From positions 3,782,001 to 3,846,000 of the forward strand of contig LR590464.1 of assembly GCA_901472455.1 (NCBI GenBank): DNA of 64,000 bases, read 5' to 3'. Below, piece by piece: positions 43,736 to 55,200 of the stretch. Both the position numbers and the translations under genes were made by a program. Origin of the DNA: Leclercia adecarboxylata. GTDB lineage: Bacteria; Pseudomonadota; Gammaproteobacteria; Enterobacterales; Enterobacteriaceae. Numbering within the stretch: position 1 is the first letter of the stretch; every line of letters starts with the position of its first letter. The notes beneath the pieces were generated by a model. It did no database searches, was not told the origin of the DNA, and saw only the letters and a list, made by a program, of their open reading frames with translations.

Positions 43736-44723
43736 CTACTTCCGCCGTCCTATCAACTTACCGATCAGCACCAGCCCGGTCACCACCGCGGTACCCACCA
43801 GCACTTTACCCGGCACGCCGGAGGTGATGGCTGCGGCCCGGGATTTGGCCTCCGGTGAAAAATGACCGTGTATCCGATGCTCGCCGCCGACCGGGTTGGC
43901 GAGATTATCCTGTCTGTCTGGCGGGTTGAGCGCCTCCTCCATCTGCCCTTCCCAGGCATTTTTCACCATCATCCGGTCGAGAAGACCGGGGAACAGAAAC
44001 TGCCCGACAATCGCCCCGATGGTGCTGCGCCCCACCCACAGCTCGCGCACCGGCTTTTGCGCCACGCCGTAAATCGCCTCGGCGGCAACCTCCGGCTGAA
44101 AGACCGGCGCAACCGGGCGCATACTGTAAGCAAACTTGTTCCGCGCCCCAGTCAAACTGCGGGGTGTTCAGCCCCGGCATCTGCACCATCGCCAGGTGCA
44201 CGCCGCTGCGCTCGTGCATCAGCTCGGTACGCAGCGCATCGGTGAAGCCGCGGATCGCCGCCTTGGCGCCGCAGTAGGCCGATTGCAGTGGGATGGAGCG
44301 GTAGGCCAGCGCGGAGCCGACCTGGATAATCACCCCGCTGTCACGGGGGATCATCTGCTCCATCGCGGCCCGCGTGCCGTTAACGCAGCCCAGATAGGTC
44401 ACCTCCGTTACCCGGCGAAACTCATCGTCGGTGATGCTGTAAAACGGCGCCAGAGTGGTACACATGGCGTTGTTTATCCACACGTCGATAGCGCCCAGCT
44501 GGTCGGCCAAGGTCTGAGCCGCCTGGCTCAGCGCCGTGGCGTCCACCACATCCACACTCACCGCATGGCAGTTGACGCCATAGTTCGCCACCTCCGCCCG
44601 CGTGGCCTCAAGACTATGATCATCGCGGGCGATAAGTCCCACGTCGTATCCCGCCGCCGCAAAACGCAGCGCGGTTGCTTTCCCTACCCCAGCCGTTGCG
44701 CCGGTAATTACCACCACACTCAT
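43736..44723 (-). CDS. Short-chain dehydrogenase/reductase (one apparent indel)
   Basis: NAD(P)-dependent SDR-family oxidoreductase, about 328 residues; substrate unknown. The Rossmann motif TGATAGVGKA (residues 7-16), the NNA motif (residues 88-90) and the active site S..YCGAKAA (YxxxK around 155-160) are all present. The family core ends near residue 190. GGGG near 44149-44152 breaks the frame at QFDWARNKFAYSMRP; three G restores it. The C-terminal extension has a hydrophobic helix near the end (VLVGTAVVTGLVLIGKLI), so it may be membrane-tethered. It lies nine bases after ydeJ on the same strand. Confidence 0.78.
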
Positions 44724-44732
44724 AGCCTCTCC

Positions 44733-45257
44733 TTAATGCAACTGCTTTTTCCAGTGCGGAACCTGCCGCAACAGTTCAGAAAGTGCATAGCGAACCGCTT
44801 TCTCGATCACATCTTCACATTCGCCGGTAAAGTGCTGTACGGCGGTGGTCACTTCGCCGCGAAAGCACCAGCCAAACCAGACGGTGCCCGCCGGGTGCCA
44901 TCCTCCCCGCCATCCGGCCCCGCGTAACCGCTGATAGCGATGCTGACATCCGCATCGGCCAGCTTCAGTGCCCCTTCGGCCATTTCGCCCACCGTCTGGC
45001 TACTCACGGCGGTGTACTTTTCAAGCGTGGCATTGCTGACGCCCAACACCTTGTGTTTAGCTTCATTGTTAAAGGTCACCACGCCAGTGCCAAAGAAGGA
45101 GGCAGTATCCTTTTCTGGCACAGAGTGCAGAGGCCACATTGCCACCGGTACAGGACTCTGCCGTGGTGAGCAGCCAGCCTAAGTCGGTCAACACCGTTGA
45201 CACCTGGCGGGTGAGTTCCTTGGTGGTTTTGGCCTGGTTCCAGATATTTTCTTTCAT
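44733..45257 (-). CDS. ydeJ: YdeJ-like CinA C-terminal family protein (two apparent indels)
   Basis: CinA C-terminal/PncC-type domain protein of about 174 residues. The family's NMN-deamidase signature TTAESCTGGNVASALCA and the SGYAGPDGGEDGTPAGTVWF stretch are present. An extra C near 45121 and a missing C near 44890 split it; corrected, it ends VPHWKKQLH at 44733. The form with a GY(A/G)GPDGGEDG loop resembles E. coli YdeJ, and a ydeI-like gene lies nearby, as in E. coli. It may be a paralogue lacking deamidase activity; this is not shown here. ATGA overlap with the DUF421 gene upstream. Confidence 0.78.
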
Positions 45258-45706
45258 GATTCACTCTCTTCGGGAATAATCGATATATGCCCATTACGTT
45301 CAAGGATTGCGTATTTAATTTTCTCCAGCTGATATATGCCGTGATTTTGTCGGGCCGATACCAGAATATCGTCGCAGGAGACATCCACTTTCTTTAATTT
45401 CTCTTGTTGTAATTCACCGTGCACCACCAGAATAACCGGCGAGCCATCGAACATGGATTCCGCACCGGAAATGTATTTTTTTGCCAGCCCGAAAAGCATA
45501 TCAATCACCACCAGCGTAATAATGGTTAGCATGGCACCGGTCACCGAAAAATCATCCCCTAACAGCGCCTGCTGCGTGGCCTCACTAATTATCAATAACA
45601 GGATTAAATCAAAGCTGGTCATTTGCAGCAGCGCCCGCCTTCCGGCGATTTTAAACACCACCAGCAAAATCAGATAAATCGCCACCGCCCTGAGTATCAT
45701 TTCCAT
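45254..45706 (-). CDS. DUF421 (YetF-like) membrane protein
   Basis: A 150-residue protein, intact. Three N-terminal membrane helices (LRAVAIYLILLVVFKIAG, FDLILLLIISEATQQALLG, AMLTIITLVVIDMLFGL) are followed by the cytoplasmic YetF-type domain with the DDILVSARQNHGIYQLEKIKYAILE motif. The function of DUF421 proteins is unknown; some are linked to envelope or spore stress. Second gene of a minus-strand cluster of four, coupled to ydeJ. Confidence 0.82.
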   Translation of the reverse strand: MEMILRAVAIYLILLVVFKIAGRRALLQMTSFDLILLLIISEATQQALLGDDFSVTGAMLTIITLVVIDMLFGLAKKYISGAESMFDGSPVILVVHGELQQEKLKKVDVSCDDILVSARQNHGIYQLEKIKYAILERNGHISIIPEESES

Positions 45707-45715
45707 GCTGGCCCC

Positions 45716-46228
45716 CTACGGGTAGATAAATTGCCAGAAAGAGAGACCCGGCTGATTATTTACGGTGACGGTGGTGACGGTCTTACCGGGTTTATCCGGG
45801 GTGTTATAGATCCAGACGTTAAAATCTTTGCGTGGTTTTGCCTCCTGATAAACCAGCACCAGCTCCCCACCCTCGCTGTGCATTTCATCAGGCTGCGGCC
45901 AGATATTATCGGTTTGCGTTCGCGCCATATATTCTCCACCGACACGCAATGTCAGCGGCGCAGTGCCTTGACCGGGCAACGTAATTTTCAGCTCAAGGGG
46001 CGTTTGCAGTCGGCCAAAACGTTGATATTTGACCTGCACACTCTTGGCGGCGTTGATTTTTGTCGCGTCGCTAAAATAACCACCTGAAAAAACGCCTGCC
46101 AGCGCAGCGGCAATAATCAACAATAACAGCACAAAACCGAAGCGGCGGGCATCGTATTCAAACTGCAGAGCGGTATGGTTTTGTTTCACACCGGGCAAAG
46201 GAGGGGAACTTTCTTTTACTTTTGCCAT
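45716..46228 (-). CDS. Membrane-anchored protein of unknown function
   Basis: A 170-residue protein I do not assign to a family by name. It has a cytoplasmic head of about 30 residues, one membrane helix (FGFVLLLLIIAAALAGVFSGG) and a periplasmic part rich in beta strands (about residues 60-170). It precedes the DUF421 gene by nine bases and is probably co-expressed with it, so the two may act together in the envelope. Intact frame. Confidence 0.65.
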   Translation of the reverse strand: MAKVKESSPPLPGVKQNHTALQFEYDARRFGFVLLLLIIAAALAGVFSGGYFSDATKINAAKSVQVKYQRFGRLQTPLELKITLPGQGTAPLTLRVGGEYMARTQTDNIWPQPDEMHSEGGELVLVYQEAKPRKDFNVWIYNTPDKPGKTVTTVTVNNQPGLSFWQFIYP

Positions 46229-46370
46229 ATATCACCTCACCGTCTCGTTAATTAATATTATGCAGCCAGATGATTTTTATAGATAAATTTGATTAGGAGT
46301 GTTCTTGTTTGCAAAATAAAAAATAGCAACCAGGCTTAATCTGTCAAGCAAGTTAAACTAAGGAGGCAGT

Positions 46371-46763
46371 ATGAAATTAACCGTCGCACCCTTATTGTGT
46401 TGTCTTTTAATCTCAACGGCGTATGCCGAAGATAATGGTGGACTTAAAAAAGATACTGCTCCTCCAGCGCCACACTCCCTGGATGATGGCTATCGTGGGG
46501 CGGAAGACGCCAGAATCATGACCGTGGAGCAGGCCAAAGAGATGCACGATGGCGCCACGATCTCCTTACGGGGTAATCTCATTGATGGCGGCGAAGGGGA
46601 TAAATTTAAATTCCGCGATAAAACCGGCACCATTGATACTGTAATTCCCAAGGCCGTATTTGATGGCCGCACCGTCCAGCCCGATAATATGATCAGCATT
46701 AACGGCAGCCTGGATAAAAAATCAACGCCTCCGGTTGTGCGCGTTGACCGCATTCAGAAATAA
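46371..46763 (+). CDS. ydeI: YdeI/YgiW-type periplasmic OB-fold stress protein
   Basis: A 130-residue protein with a signal peptide ([19 protein letters not shown]) and a bacterial OB-fold (BOF) domain. The core [39 protein letters not shown] and [16 protein letters not shown] agree with YdeI/YgiW. In Salmonella and E. coli such proteins give tolerance to peptides, oxidants or cationic stress. Intact. It is divergent from the four-gene cluster and followed by a strong hairpin. Confidence 0.87.
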   Translation: MKLTVAPLLCCLLISTAYAEDNGGLKKDTAPPAPHSLDDGYRGAEDARIMTVEQAKEMHDGATISLRGNLIDGGEGDKFKFRDKTGTIDTVIPKAVFDGRTVQPDNMISINGSLDKKSTPPVVRVDRIQK

Positions 46764-46780
46764 GCATTAATTTCACTTAA

Positions 46781-46816
46781 GTTTCACGTGGATATTTCCC
46801 GCAATCCACGTGAAAC
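46781..46816 (+). terminator. Long perfect hairpin after the YdeI-like gene
   Basis: GTTTCACGTGGAT (46781-46793) pairs perfectly with ATCCACGTGAAAC (46804-46816) around a ten-base loop. It starts 17 bases after the stop and probably terminates the transcript, though no T-run follows and a protein-binding palindrome is possible. Confidence 0.65.
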
Positions 46817-46983
46817 CCCCGATATATTCTTTCCCGGCGCAAACCTACCAGAATTAAGGAGCCTGAAACTCGGATAATTCTGTGCTTTAGGATTAATCCC
46901 CCTTTCCTTCCCCTCGCAATACTTAAACAATTTTACACAAATTCACATTGTCTTCTTTTTGCTTACACAGCACGGATCCGCCG

Positions 46984-48664
46984 ATGAAAGCCCGACACAA
47001 TATCGCCATAATAATAGCGTCAGCCTCTGGCCTGTCTTTAATGATCCCTGCCCAGGCAGCGGAGCCAGATAATCAATTTATTATTCAGCAGCAGCGTCAG
47101 AGAGCCCTGGAACAGCAATTAACCCCGCCTGTTCCCGATGTACGCCTTTCTGAGCCGTCATCCGGCTTTGGCAAGATTGCGTTTCCGACGGAATCCCCCT
47201 GCTTCCCGATCAACCGCGTCGAACTGAGCGGCCAGCAAGCCCTGCCCCACTGGGTGCCGCTGCAGCGGATTGCGGACCAGGCGCAGGGGCGCTGTCTGGG
47301 CGGCAAAGGGATCAATCTGCTGATGAGCACGATGCAGAACCGCCTCGTTGACCACGGCTGGATCACCACCCGCGTGCTGGCCCCGTCGCAGGATCTGAAA
47401 AGCGGAACGTTGAAACTCACCATTGTGCCGGGCACCATCCGCCATGTGCGGCTCACCAAAGAGAGCGATGACTATATCCAGCTGTACAGCGCCTTCCCGG
47501 CCCACGAAGGGAACCTGCTGGATCTGCGCGATATTGAACAGGGGCTGGAAAACTTACAACGTCTGCCGACGGTAGAGGCCAATATGGAGCTGCTGCCGGG
47601 AGAGAACCCGGGCGAGAGCGACGTGGTGATCACCCGTAAGCAGAGCAAAATGTGGCGTATCGGCCTGTCGCTGGACGATGCCGGGACCGAAACCACCGGG
47701 CGCTATCAGGGCGGCGTCACGCTGTCGCTGGATAACCCCTTCTCCCTGAGCGACCTGCTGTATGTCTCTGCCAGTCACGACCTGAACGACAAGGGCGGCA
47801 AAGGCAGCAAAAACTACACGGCGCACTACTCTGTGCCCTTTGGCTACTGGATGCTGGGCGTCACCGGCAGCGACTACGACTACCACCAGACCGTCGCCGG
47901 GCTGAACAGTGATTATCGCTACAGCGGTAAAAGCAAAAACCTCGATATCCAGCTCAGCCGCGTGCTGCACCGCAGCGGCTCGCAAAAAACCACCTTTAGC
48001 TACGACGTGCTGGCGCGGGAGACCCGCAACTTTATCGATGACACGGAAGTGGGCGTCCAGCGTCGTCAGACCGCGGGCTGGCGCATCGGGCTGGATCATC
48101 GCCACTACATCGGCCAGGCCACGCTGGATGCGGGCATCAGCTATCAGCGCGGCACCCGCTGGTTCGGCGCACAGCCTGCGCCGGAAGAGTTCTGGGGCGA
48201 TGCGACCGCGCTCAGCAAAATTACCCTGATAAGCGGCCAGCTCGATCTGCCGTTTGCCATCGGCACACAAAACTTCCGCTACAACGTGCAGTACCTGCGC
48301 CAGATCAGCAACACGCCGCTGACCCCGCAGGATCAGTTCGCCATTGGCAACCGCTGGACGGTACGCGGCTTTGACGGCGGAGCGCACCCTGAGTGCCAGC
48401 CACGGCTGGTACGTGCGTAACGATCTGGCCTGGCGCACGCCGCTGCCGAACCAGGAGTTCTATCTGGGTGCCGATTACGGCGAAGTGGGCGGTTACAGTT
48501 CCGACCTGCAGGTGGGTAAACACCTGGCGGGCGGCGTGGCGGGCCTGCGCGGCAACGCCTTCAACACTGGCTATGACCTGTTCGCCGGAACGCCATTCTC
48601 GAAGCCGGACGGCTTTGAAACCAGCGATCTCACGCTCGGCTTTAACCTCAACTGGAGCTGGTGA
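46984..48664 (+). CDS. cdiB: CdiB, two-partner outer membrane transporter (one apparent indel)
   Basis: ShlB/FhaC/HecB-family Omp85 transporter that exports CdiA, about 559 residues. A signal peptide ending AQA ([25 protein letters not shown]) is followed by POTRA domains (about residues 75-220: [34 protein letters not shown]) and a 16-stranded barrel. The barrel-loop motif VRGFDGERTLS is restored by removing an extra G near 48381. The end [11 protein letters not shown] has the terminal aromatic residue needed for barrel assembly. The start ATG at 46984 fits the signal peptide. It overlaps cdiC by one base. Confidence 0.9.
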
Positions 48665-49212
48665 TGCGCGTCGGACATCTGGATATCAAAGCGCCGCTGA
48701 TCCTCGGCGGCCAGGAGAGCGAGGCCGAAGTGCTGGGGGCCACCGTCTGGCTGTGGATGCACTCCCCGATGCACCGGGACGCCCCGCTGCATGCCCTGCC
48801 CACCCTGCTGCTGCCGATCATCAAACGCCAACAGTACGTGCTGGTGAGCGAAAACGACCGGCCAGTCTTTTTCCTCAGCTGGGCCAGCATGAACGAGGAG
48901 GCGGAAGCCCGCTACCTCACCCGCCCCGCCATCGAGATGAAAGAAGAGGACTGGGATAGCGGAGAGCGGATCTGGTTCAGCGACTGGATCGCCCCCTTCG
49001 GCCATACCCCCGCGATGTACAACCTGATGCGCCGCGATATCTTCCCCGACCACGTCTGCCGCGCGCTGTATCACCGCGGCGCAGAACGTGGCAAGCGCGT
49101 GATGCTGTTCCACGGCAGCCACGTCAGCCGTCAACACGCCAGAGAGTGGCAACAGAATCACCCGCTCACCGTGAGCCTGCCGGAAGCGTTTAAAGGAACG
49201 AACCATGAATAA
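48664..49212 (+). CDS. cdiC: CdiC-like toxin-activating lysine acyltransferase
   Basis: HlyC/RTX-activating acyltransferase family member, 182 residues, intact. Such enzymes move a fatty acyl chain from acyl carrier protein onto toxin lysines. The expected catalytic His is His37 (WLWMHSPMHRD) and the Asp is Asp107 (WFSDWIAPFGH); both motifs match HlyC closely. Its position between cdiB and cdiA is the mark of the CDI class that carries cdiC. It probably modifies CdiA, though the target lysines cannot be named from sequence. ATG overlaps the cdiB stop, and its own end overlaps cdiA by eight bases. Confidence 0.85.
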   Translation: MRVGHLDIKAPLILGGQESEAEVLGATVWLWMHSPMHRDAPLHALPTLLLPIIKRQQYVLVSENDRPVFFLSWASMNEEAEARYLTRPAIEMKEEDWDSGERIWFSDWIAPFGHTPAMYNLMRRDIFPDHVCRALYHRGAERGKRVMLFHGSHVSRQHAREWQQNHPLTVSLPEAFKGTNHE

Positions 49213-52200
49213 GAACCTGTACCGAATTGTCTTCAACAAAGCGCGCGGCATGCTGATGGTGGTGGCGGATATCGCCCGCTCCGGCCGCGCCGGTTCGTCA
49301 CGTTCTTCCGGCATCGGCCATACCCACAGCCAGCTAATCGGCAAGGTGAGCGCCATCAGCCTGAGCCTGTGGCTGGCGATGGGGGCCGTGCAGACGGCGC
49401 AGGCCGCTATCGTGGCGGACGCCGGTGCGCCAAAAAACCAGCAGCCGACGGTAGTAAACAGCGCCAACGGCACGCCGCAGGTCAATATCCAGACCCCGTC
49501 CGGCGCCGGGGTATCACGTAACAACTACACCCAGTTCGACGTGGACAGCAAAGGGGCGATCCTCAACAACTCGCACAAAAACGTGCAGACCAATCTGGGC
49601 GGCATGGTGGCGGGCAACCCGTGGCTGGCGAAAGGCGAAGCCAAGGTGATCCTCAACGAGGTTAGCTCCCGCGACCCGAGCAAGCTGAACGGCATGATCG
49701 AAGTCGCCGGTAAAAAAGCCCAGGTGGTGATCGCCAACCCGTCGGGCATCACCTGTAGCGGCTGCGGCTTTATTAACGCCAACCGCGCCACCCTCACCAC
49801 CGGCCAGCCGCAGATGAAAGACGGCGCGCTGACCGGTTTTAACGTCGAGCGCGGCGAGGTGGTGGTGGACGGCGCGGGGATGGATACCTCCGGCGCGGAT
49901 TACACCGACATCATTGCCCGCTCGGTGAAGGTTAACGCCGGGCTGTGGGCCAAGGATCTGAAGGTCACCACCGGGCGCAACAAGGTGGATGCGGCCCACG
50001 AAGTCATTGAAAAAGGCAGCGACGATCCTGCTACCCGTCCACAGCTGGCGGTGGACGTGGCCAGCCTCGGCGGCATGTATGCCGGTAAGATCCGCATGGT
50101 CGGCACCGAGAGCGGTGTCGGGGTGCGTAACGCCGGGGCCATCGGTGCCCAGGCGGGCACCGTGACCCTCTCCGCCGACGGACGCATTGAGAACAGCGGC
50201 ACCCTTCGTGCCAGCGATAGCGCCAGCCTGCAAACCGCCAGCGACATGAACAATAGCGGGGTCATCACTGCCGCCAGCAATGTCCGGGTCAATGCGGCAA
50301 GCTTCACCGGGAGCCAGCAGAGCGTGCTGGCCGCCGGGGTGAAAAGCGACGGCAAGCTCGCCGACGCGGGCGATCTGGAACTCAGCACCAGCGGCCAGCT
50401 GAGCGCCCACGGGCAAACCCTGGCGGGCGGGGATCTTAGCGTCCGTGGCCAGGGCGTGGACGTCAGCGGCAGCCAGACCCAGGGCAAACGCCTCCTGCTG
50501 GACGGCGGCGCGGGGGATGTGAACACCGCCAGCGCAAAGGTCAACGCCAACGAAATGACCGTCCGCACCGGGAAATTACTTAACAACGCCGGGGGCACGC
50601 TGAGCGCGGAGACGATTAACCTCCAGCGCCCACGGACCTCAGTAACCAGAAAGGCAACATCGTCCAGCGTGGCAGCAACGCGCTGACTGTCGATCTGCCG
50701 GGTAACATCAATAACCAGCAGGGGCAGATTGGCGCGACGAACGGCGTGCAGCTCAAGGCTGACACCCTCGATAACACCGCCGGGCAGATTATGGCGGTGG
50801 CAGGCGATACCCGGCTGCAGGCCGGGGCTATCGACAACACCGCAGGGAAGATCGTGGCGGTGGCGGGCAATACCCGGCTGGAGGCCGGGGCCGTGAACAA
50901 CCAGCAGGGGCTGATCTCTGCCGCGACGGGCGAGGGTGAAATCCAAAGCCAGCAGGCGGTGAACAACGCCAAAGGCCGCATCGAGGCGGCAAAAACCCAG
51001 CGCATCAGCGCCGGAAGCCTTAACAACCAGCAGGGGGTGATTGTCGCCGATGGCGCAACCCTGGCCCTGAACGGCGGCGCGTTTGACAACCGTTCCGGCT
51101 CCCTGCTCTCTCAAGGTTCCCTGAGCCTTGAGAGCGGCGCACTGAACAACCAGAGCGGCTTCCTGGCGAGCAACAGCGACTTCAGCCTGAATGCAGGTGC
51201 GCTGAACAACCAGAGCGGGTTGCTGGCAAGCGAAGGCGACTTTAGCCTGAACGCGGGTGCTATCGACAACACCGACGGCCAGATTGGCGCTAACCGGTCG
51301 TTGAACGCCGGTTTCGACAGTCTCAGCAATAACGGCGGCGCGCTGAAATCGGTCGGGGCCATGACCCTGAGCGGCGGCCTGCTGGATAACAGCCAGGGCA
51401 CCACCTTCTCTGGTACCAGCCTCACCTTTGACGGCGATACGCTGAACAATACCGCCGGGCAGTTGGCGGCGACGCAGAGCCTCTCCCTGACCACCACGCA
51501 GCTCATCAATAATAAAGGCGTGGTGCAGGGCGACGGCGTGAACGTCACCTCAAGTGTCATCGATAATAGCGCAGGTACCCTTAACAGCCTGGGGGCGCTG
51601 AACCTCTCAGCAGACCGCCTCAATAACCAGGCGGGTACCCTGGCCGCCAGCGACGCGGCGGATATTGCAGCCACCCGTCTTGATAACCGCAGCGGCGGGC
51701 GGGTGATTGGCGAAGCCGATACCACCCTGCACAGCCAGAACCTGCAAAACGGCGGCGGGCAGATCCAGTCGGTGGGCGATCTGCTCCTCGACAGCGCTCG
51801 TGGGACTGTAGAGAACGTCTCGGGGCTGATCCGCAGCGGCAAAAGCGTGACCCTCAATGCCCTGAACGTTATTAACCGCGACACGCTCGGTGAAAACCAG
51901 GGGCTGGAGGGCCAGAGTCTGGCGCTCAATACCGGTGCCCTGGATAACCAGCGCGGCAGCATTCTGGCGAATAACACACTGAGCATCGATAACAGCGGTG
52001 TGCTGAACAACAGCGCCGGGGCGCTGGCCTCCGGTGACACCCTGGATCTTAGCGGTAGCGGCCTGAATCTGGTCAACGCGGGCGGTACCCTGAAAGCGGG
52101 TAAAACCCTGAACGTAGACGCGGCGTCGCTGGATGCCAGCGGCCAGCTGCTGTCGCTGGGGGATATGGATATCCACAGCGCTAACGGCGTGAACAACACC

Positions 52201-55200
52201 GGCACCACCATCGCCAACGGTAACCTGACCTTCACCACCGACGGGGATCTCACCAACAGCGGCCAGCTGATGGCGGGCAGCGCCCTCAATGTGCAGAGCG
52301 CCAACCTGACCAACCTCGCCAGCGGCGAAATCAATGCCGGGAGCACCACCCTGACGGCCACCGGCACGGTACGCAATACCGGCCTGATCGACGGGATCAC
52401 CACCCGCATTAACGCTGACACCCTGACCAACATCGGCACCGGGCGGATCTACGGCGACGCGGTGGGTGTAAATGTGGATACCTTCAACAACCTCGCCGAA
52501 AACGGCACCGCGGCGACGCTGGCCGGGCGCGAGCGTGTGAACCTCGGCGTGCAGACGCTGAACAACGCCGACCACGGCCTGATCTACAGCGCAGGCAGCA
52601 TGACCATCGGCGGCGCGCTGGACGACAACGGCGCCGTCACCGGCCGCGCGGGCACCATTAACAACCACAGCTCGACCATCGAGTCCGCCGGGGATATGGC
52701 GATTGCCGCCGGGCAGATCAACAACATCAACGACCACTTCTCCACCGAGGTGGTTGCGGGTGTCGCAGGAGGATCTGACCGACTACCAGCACACGGGTTC
52801 AACCAACCGCTGGAGTTCGACTGAGCAAGGCGTGTGGGTGGATGACAACTCCTCCGATGGCCTGAAAAACCTCAACACGCCAGAGCGTTCCGGCCACGGC
52901 AATGACAATTTCAAACCAGTACGACTTACACCCGCACGAATCGACGAAACGCGCATCAAAGAGAGCGACCCGGCGAAGATCCTCGCCGGCGGCAACCTGC
53001 TGATGACCGGCGACAAGCTGTTCAACGACAAGAGCCAGGTGATCGCAGGCGGCACCCTGGCGATTGACCAGATGGGCAGCGTGCAGAACGACGACGTGCC
53101 CGGCAAGCGTTACACCACCGATGAGGGTACCGTTACCCACTACTACCGTATTCGCCACAAAGGCGACGACGAGCAGGGACGCGATCGCACGGCCTACACC
53201 CCGCCAACCACCATCCAGGATATCGCCCTGAAACCGGGCCAACTGGTCAGCAACGGCAGCGTCGAGGGGAGCAATCTCAGTATCACTCCGCTGGTGTTGC
53301 AGGGAACGGACGTGGCGATTGGGCAGGCTGCTGGCGTGAAACCTGTGCCGCAGCAGACCGTTTCGCCGGGCGAGCCGGTGACCCCGCCTGCCGGGCAGCA
53401 GTTTGAAGTGACCCCGGCCGACGGCGCGATCCGCATTATCGGCCCAAATACCACCCTGCCGGACAACAGCCTGTTCAAGGTGAACCCGTCGGCGGAGGTG
53501 CCGTATCTGGTGGAGACCGATCCGCGCTTTACCAACGAGCGCCAGTGGCTCGGCAGCGACTACATGCAGGACGCCTTTACCGCCGATGGCGACAATACCC
53601 TTAAGCGGCTGGGCGACGGCTACTACGAGCAGCGCCTGATCCGCGAGCAGGTGATTGGCATTACCGGCCAGCGCTATCTCGACGGCTATAACAACGACGA
53701 AGAGCAGTACAAAGCGCTGATGGATCGCGGCATTACCTTCGGCAAGCAGTATGACCTGAAGCTCGGCGTGGCGCTGACGCCGGAGCAGATGGCGCTCCTG
53801 ACCGGGGATATCGTCTGGCTGGTTAACACCCAGGTGAAGATGCCGAACGGCTCAATGGAAAACGTACTGGTCCCGCAGGTCTACGCCAAAGTAAAACCGG
53901 GGGATATCGACGGCTCCGGGGCGCTGATTGCCGGGAACAACGTCTCCATTAAGCTCAACGGCGACCTGTTTTAACCGCGGGACGATTGCCGGGCGCAATG
54001 TGTTGCAGCTGGATGCCGGACAACATCACCAACCAGACCGGGCACCATCCAGGGGGCAGACGTCAACCTGAACGCCCGCACCGATATTAACAATATTTGG
54101 CGGCGCCATCGTGGGCGACAGCAGCGTGCTGGCCCGCGCCGGACGCGACATCACCCTCACCAGTACCACCACCAGCGCCTCCAGCGTGAACGGTGAGAAC
54201 AGCTTTGCCCGCACCACCATCAACAGCGTCTCGGGCATTTACGTCCAGGGCGGACGACGGCAAGCTGGCGTTGCAGTCCGGGCGGGATATCACCCTGACC
54301 GGGGCGCAGGTGATCGCCAGCGGCGAGAACGGCAAAGCGCAGCTGGTGGCCGGGCGGGATATGACCCTGAATACGGTGGAAACCGCCAGCCGCGATAATC
54401 TGGGTGTGGGATGGCGATAACAGCCTGAAACAGGGGCAGACCAACAGCATCGGCAGCGAAGTGACGGGCAAAGGTGACGTCACTCTGGCCGCCGGGAACG
54501 ATCTCAACGCCCGCGCCGCCGCCCTCTCCGCTGGCGAGGCGCTGAACGTCAGCGCCGGGGAATAACCTGACCCTGACGGCGGGCGAGAATACGCAGGATC
54601 TGGACGAACGGCATAAAGTGGTGGGCGGTAACGGCTTCCTGTCGAAAACCACCACGACCACCCGCGACCAGATTGACCGCCAGACGGTGCAGAGCAGTGA
54701 GCTGAACGGCGACACCGTTAACCTGACCGCCGGCAATGATCTCACCGTGCGCGGCAGCAACGTGGCCGGTACGGGCGATGTCGCCCTGCTGGCAGGCAAC
54801 AACCTGAGCGTCGAGACCCAGGCTGAACGTAATAACGAACTGCACCAGAAGCAGGGAGAAAAAATCGGGGCTGTTAAGCTCGGGCGGGATCGGCTTTAGC
54901 GTCGGCACCCAGAGCATCAAAACCACTGATACCGGCGCGGACGCCACCCAGGCGGGCAGCACGGTGGGCAGCGTCAATGGCGACCTGAGCCTGCGGGCGG
55001 GCGATCGCCTGACGGTGAGCGGCTCCGATCTGGTGGCCGGTCAGGACATGACGCTGACCGGTAAAAAACGTCGATATCACGGCGGTGAACAACCGCAGCC
55101 AGCAGACCCACGAGGTGGAGCAGAAAACCTCCGGGCTGACGCTGGCGCTCTCCGGCACCGTCGGCAGCGCGCTGAACAGCGCCGTCGAGGCCTCGCAGCA

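Noticed and set aside
43503..43827. Two short plus-strand frames after the oxidase
   Set aside because: They are translations of the dispersed repeat and a REP element and carry internal duplications of the repeat tail.
50616..52737. Minus-strand open frames of 376-442 residues opposite cdiA
   Set aside because: They mirror the regular filamentous haemagglutinin repeats on the plus strand; no ribosome sites or known domains.
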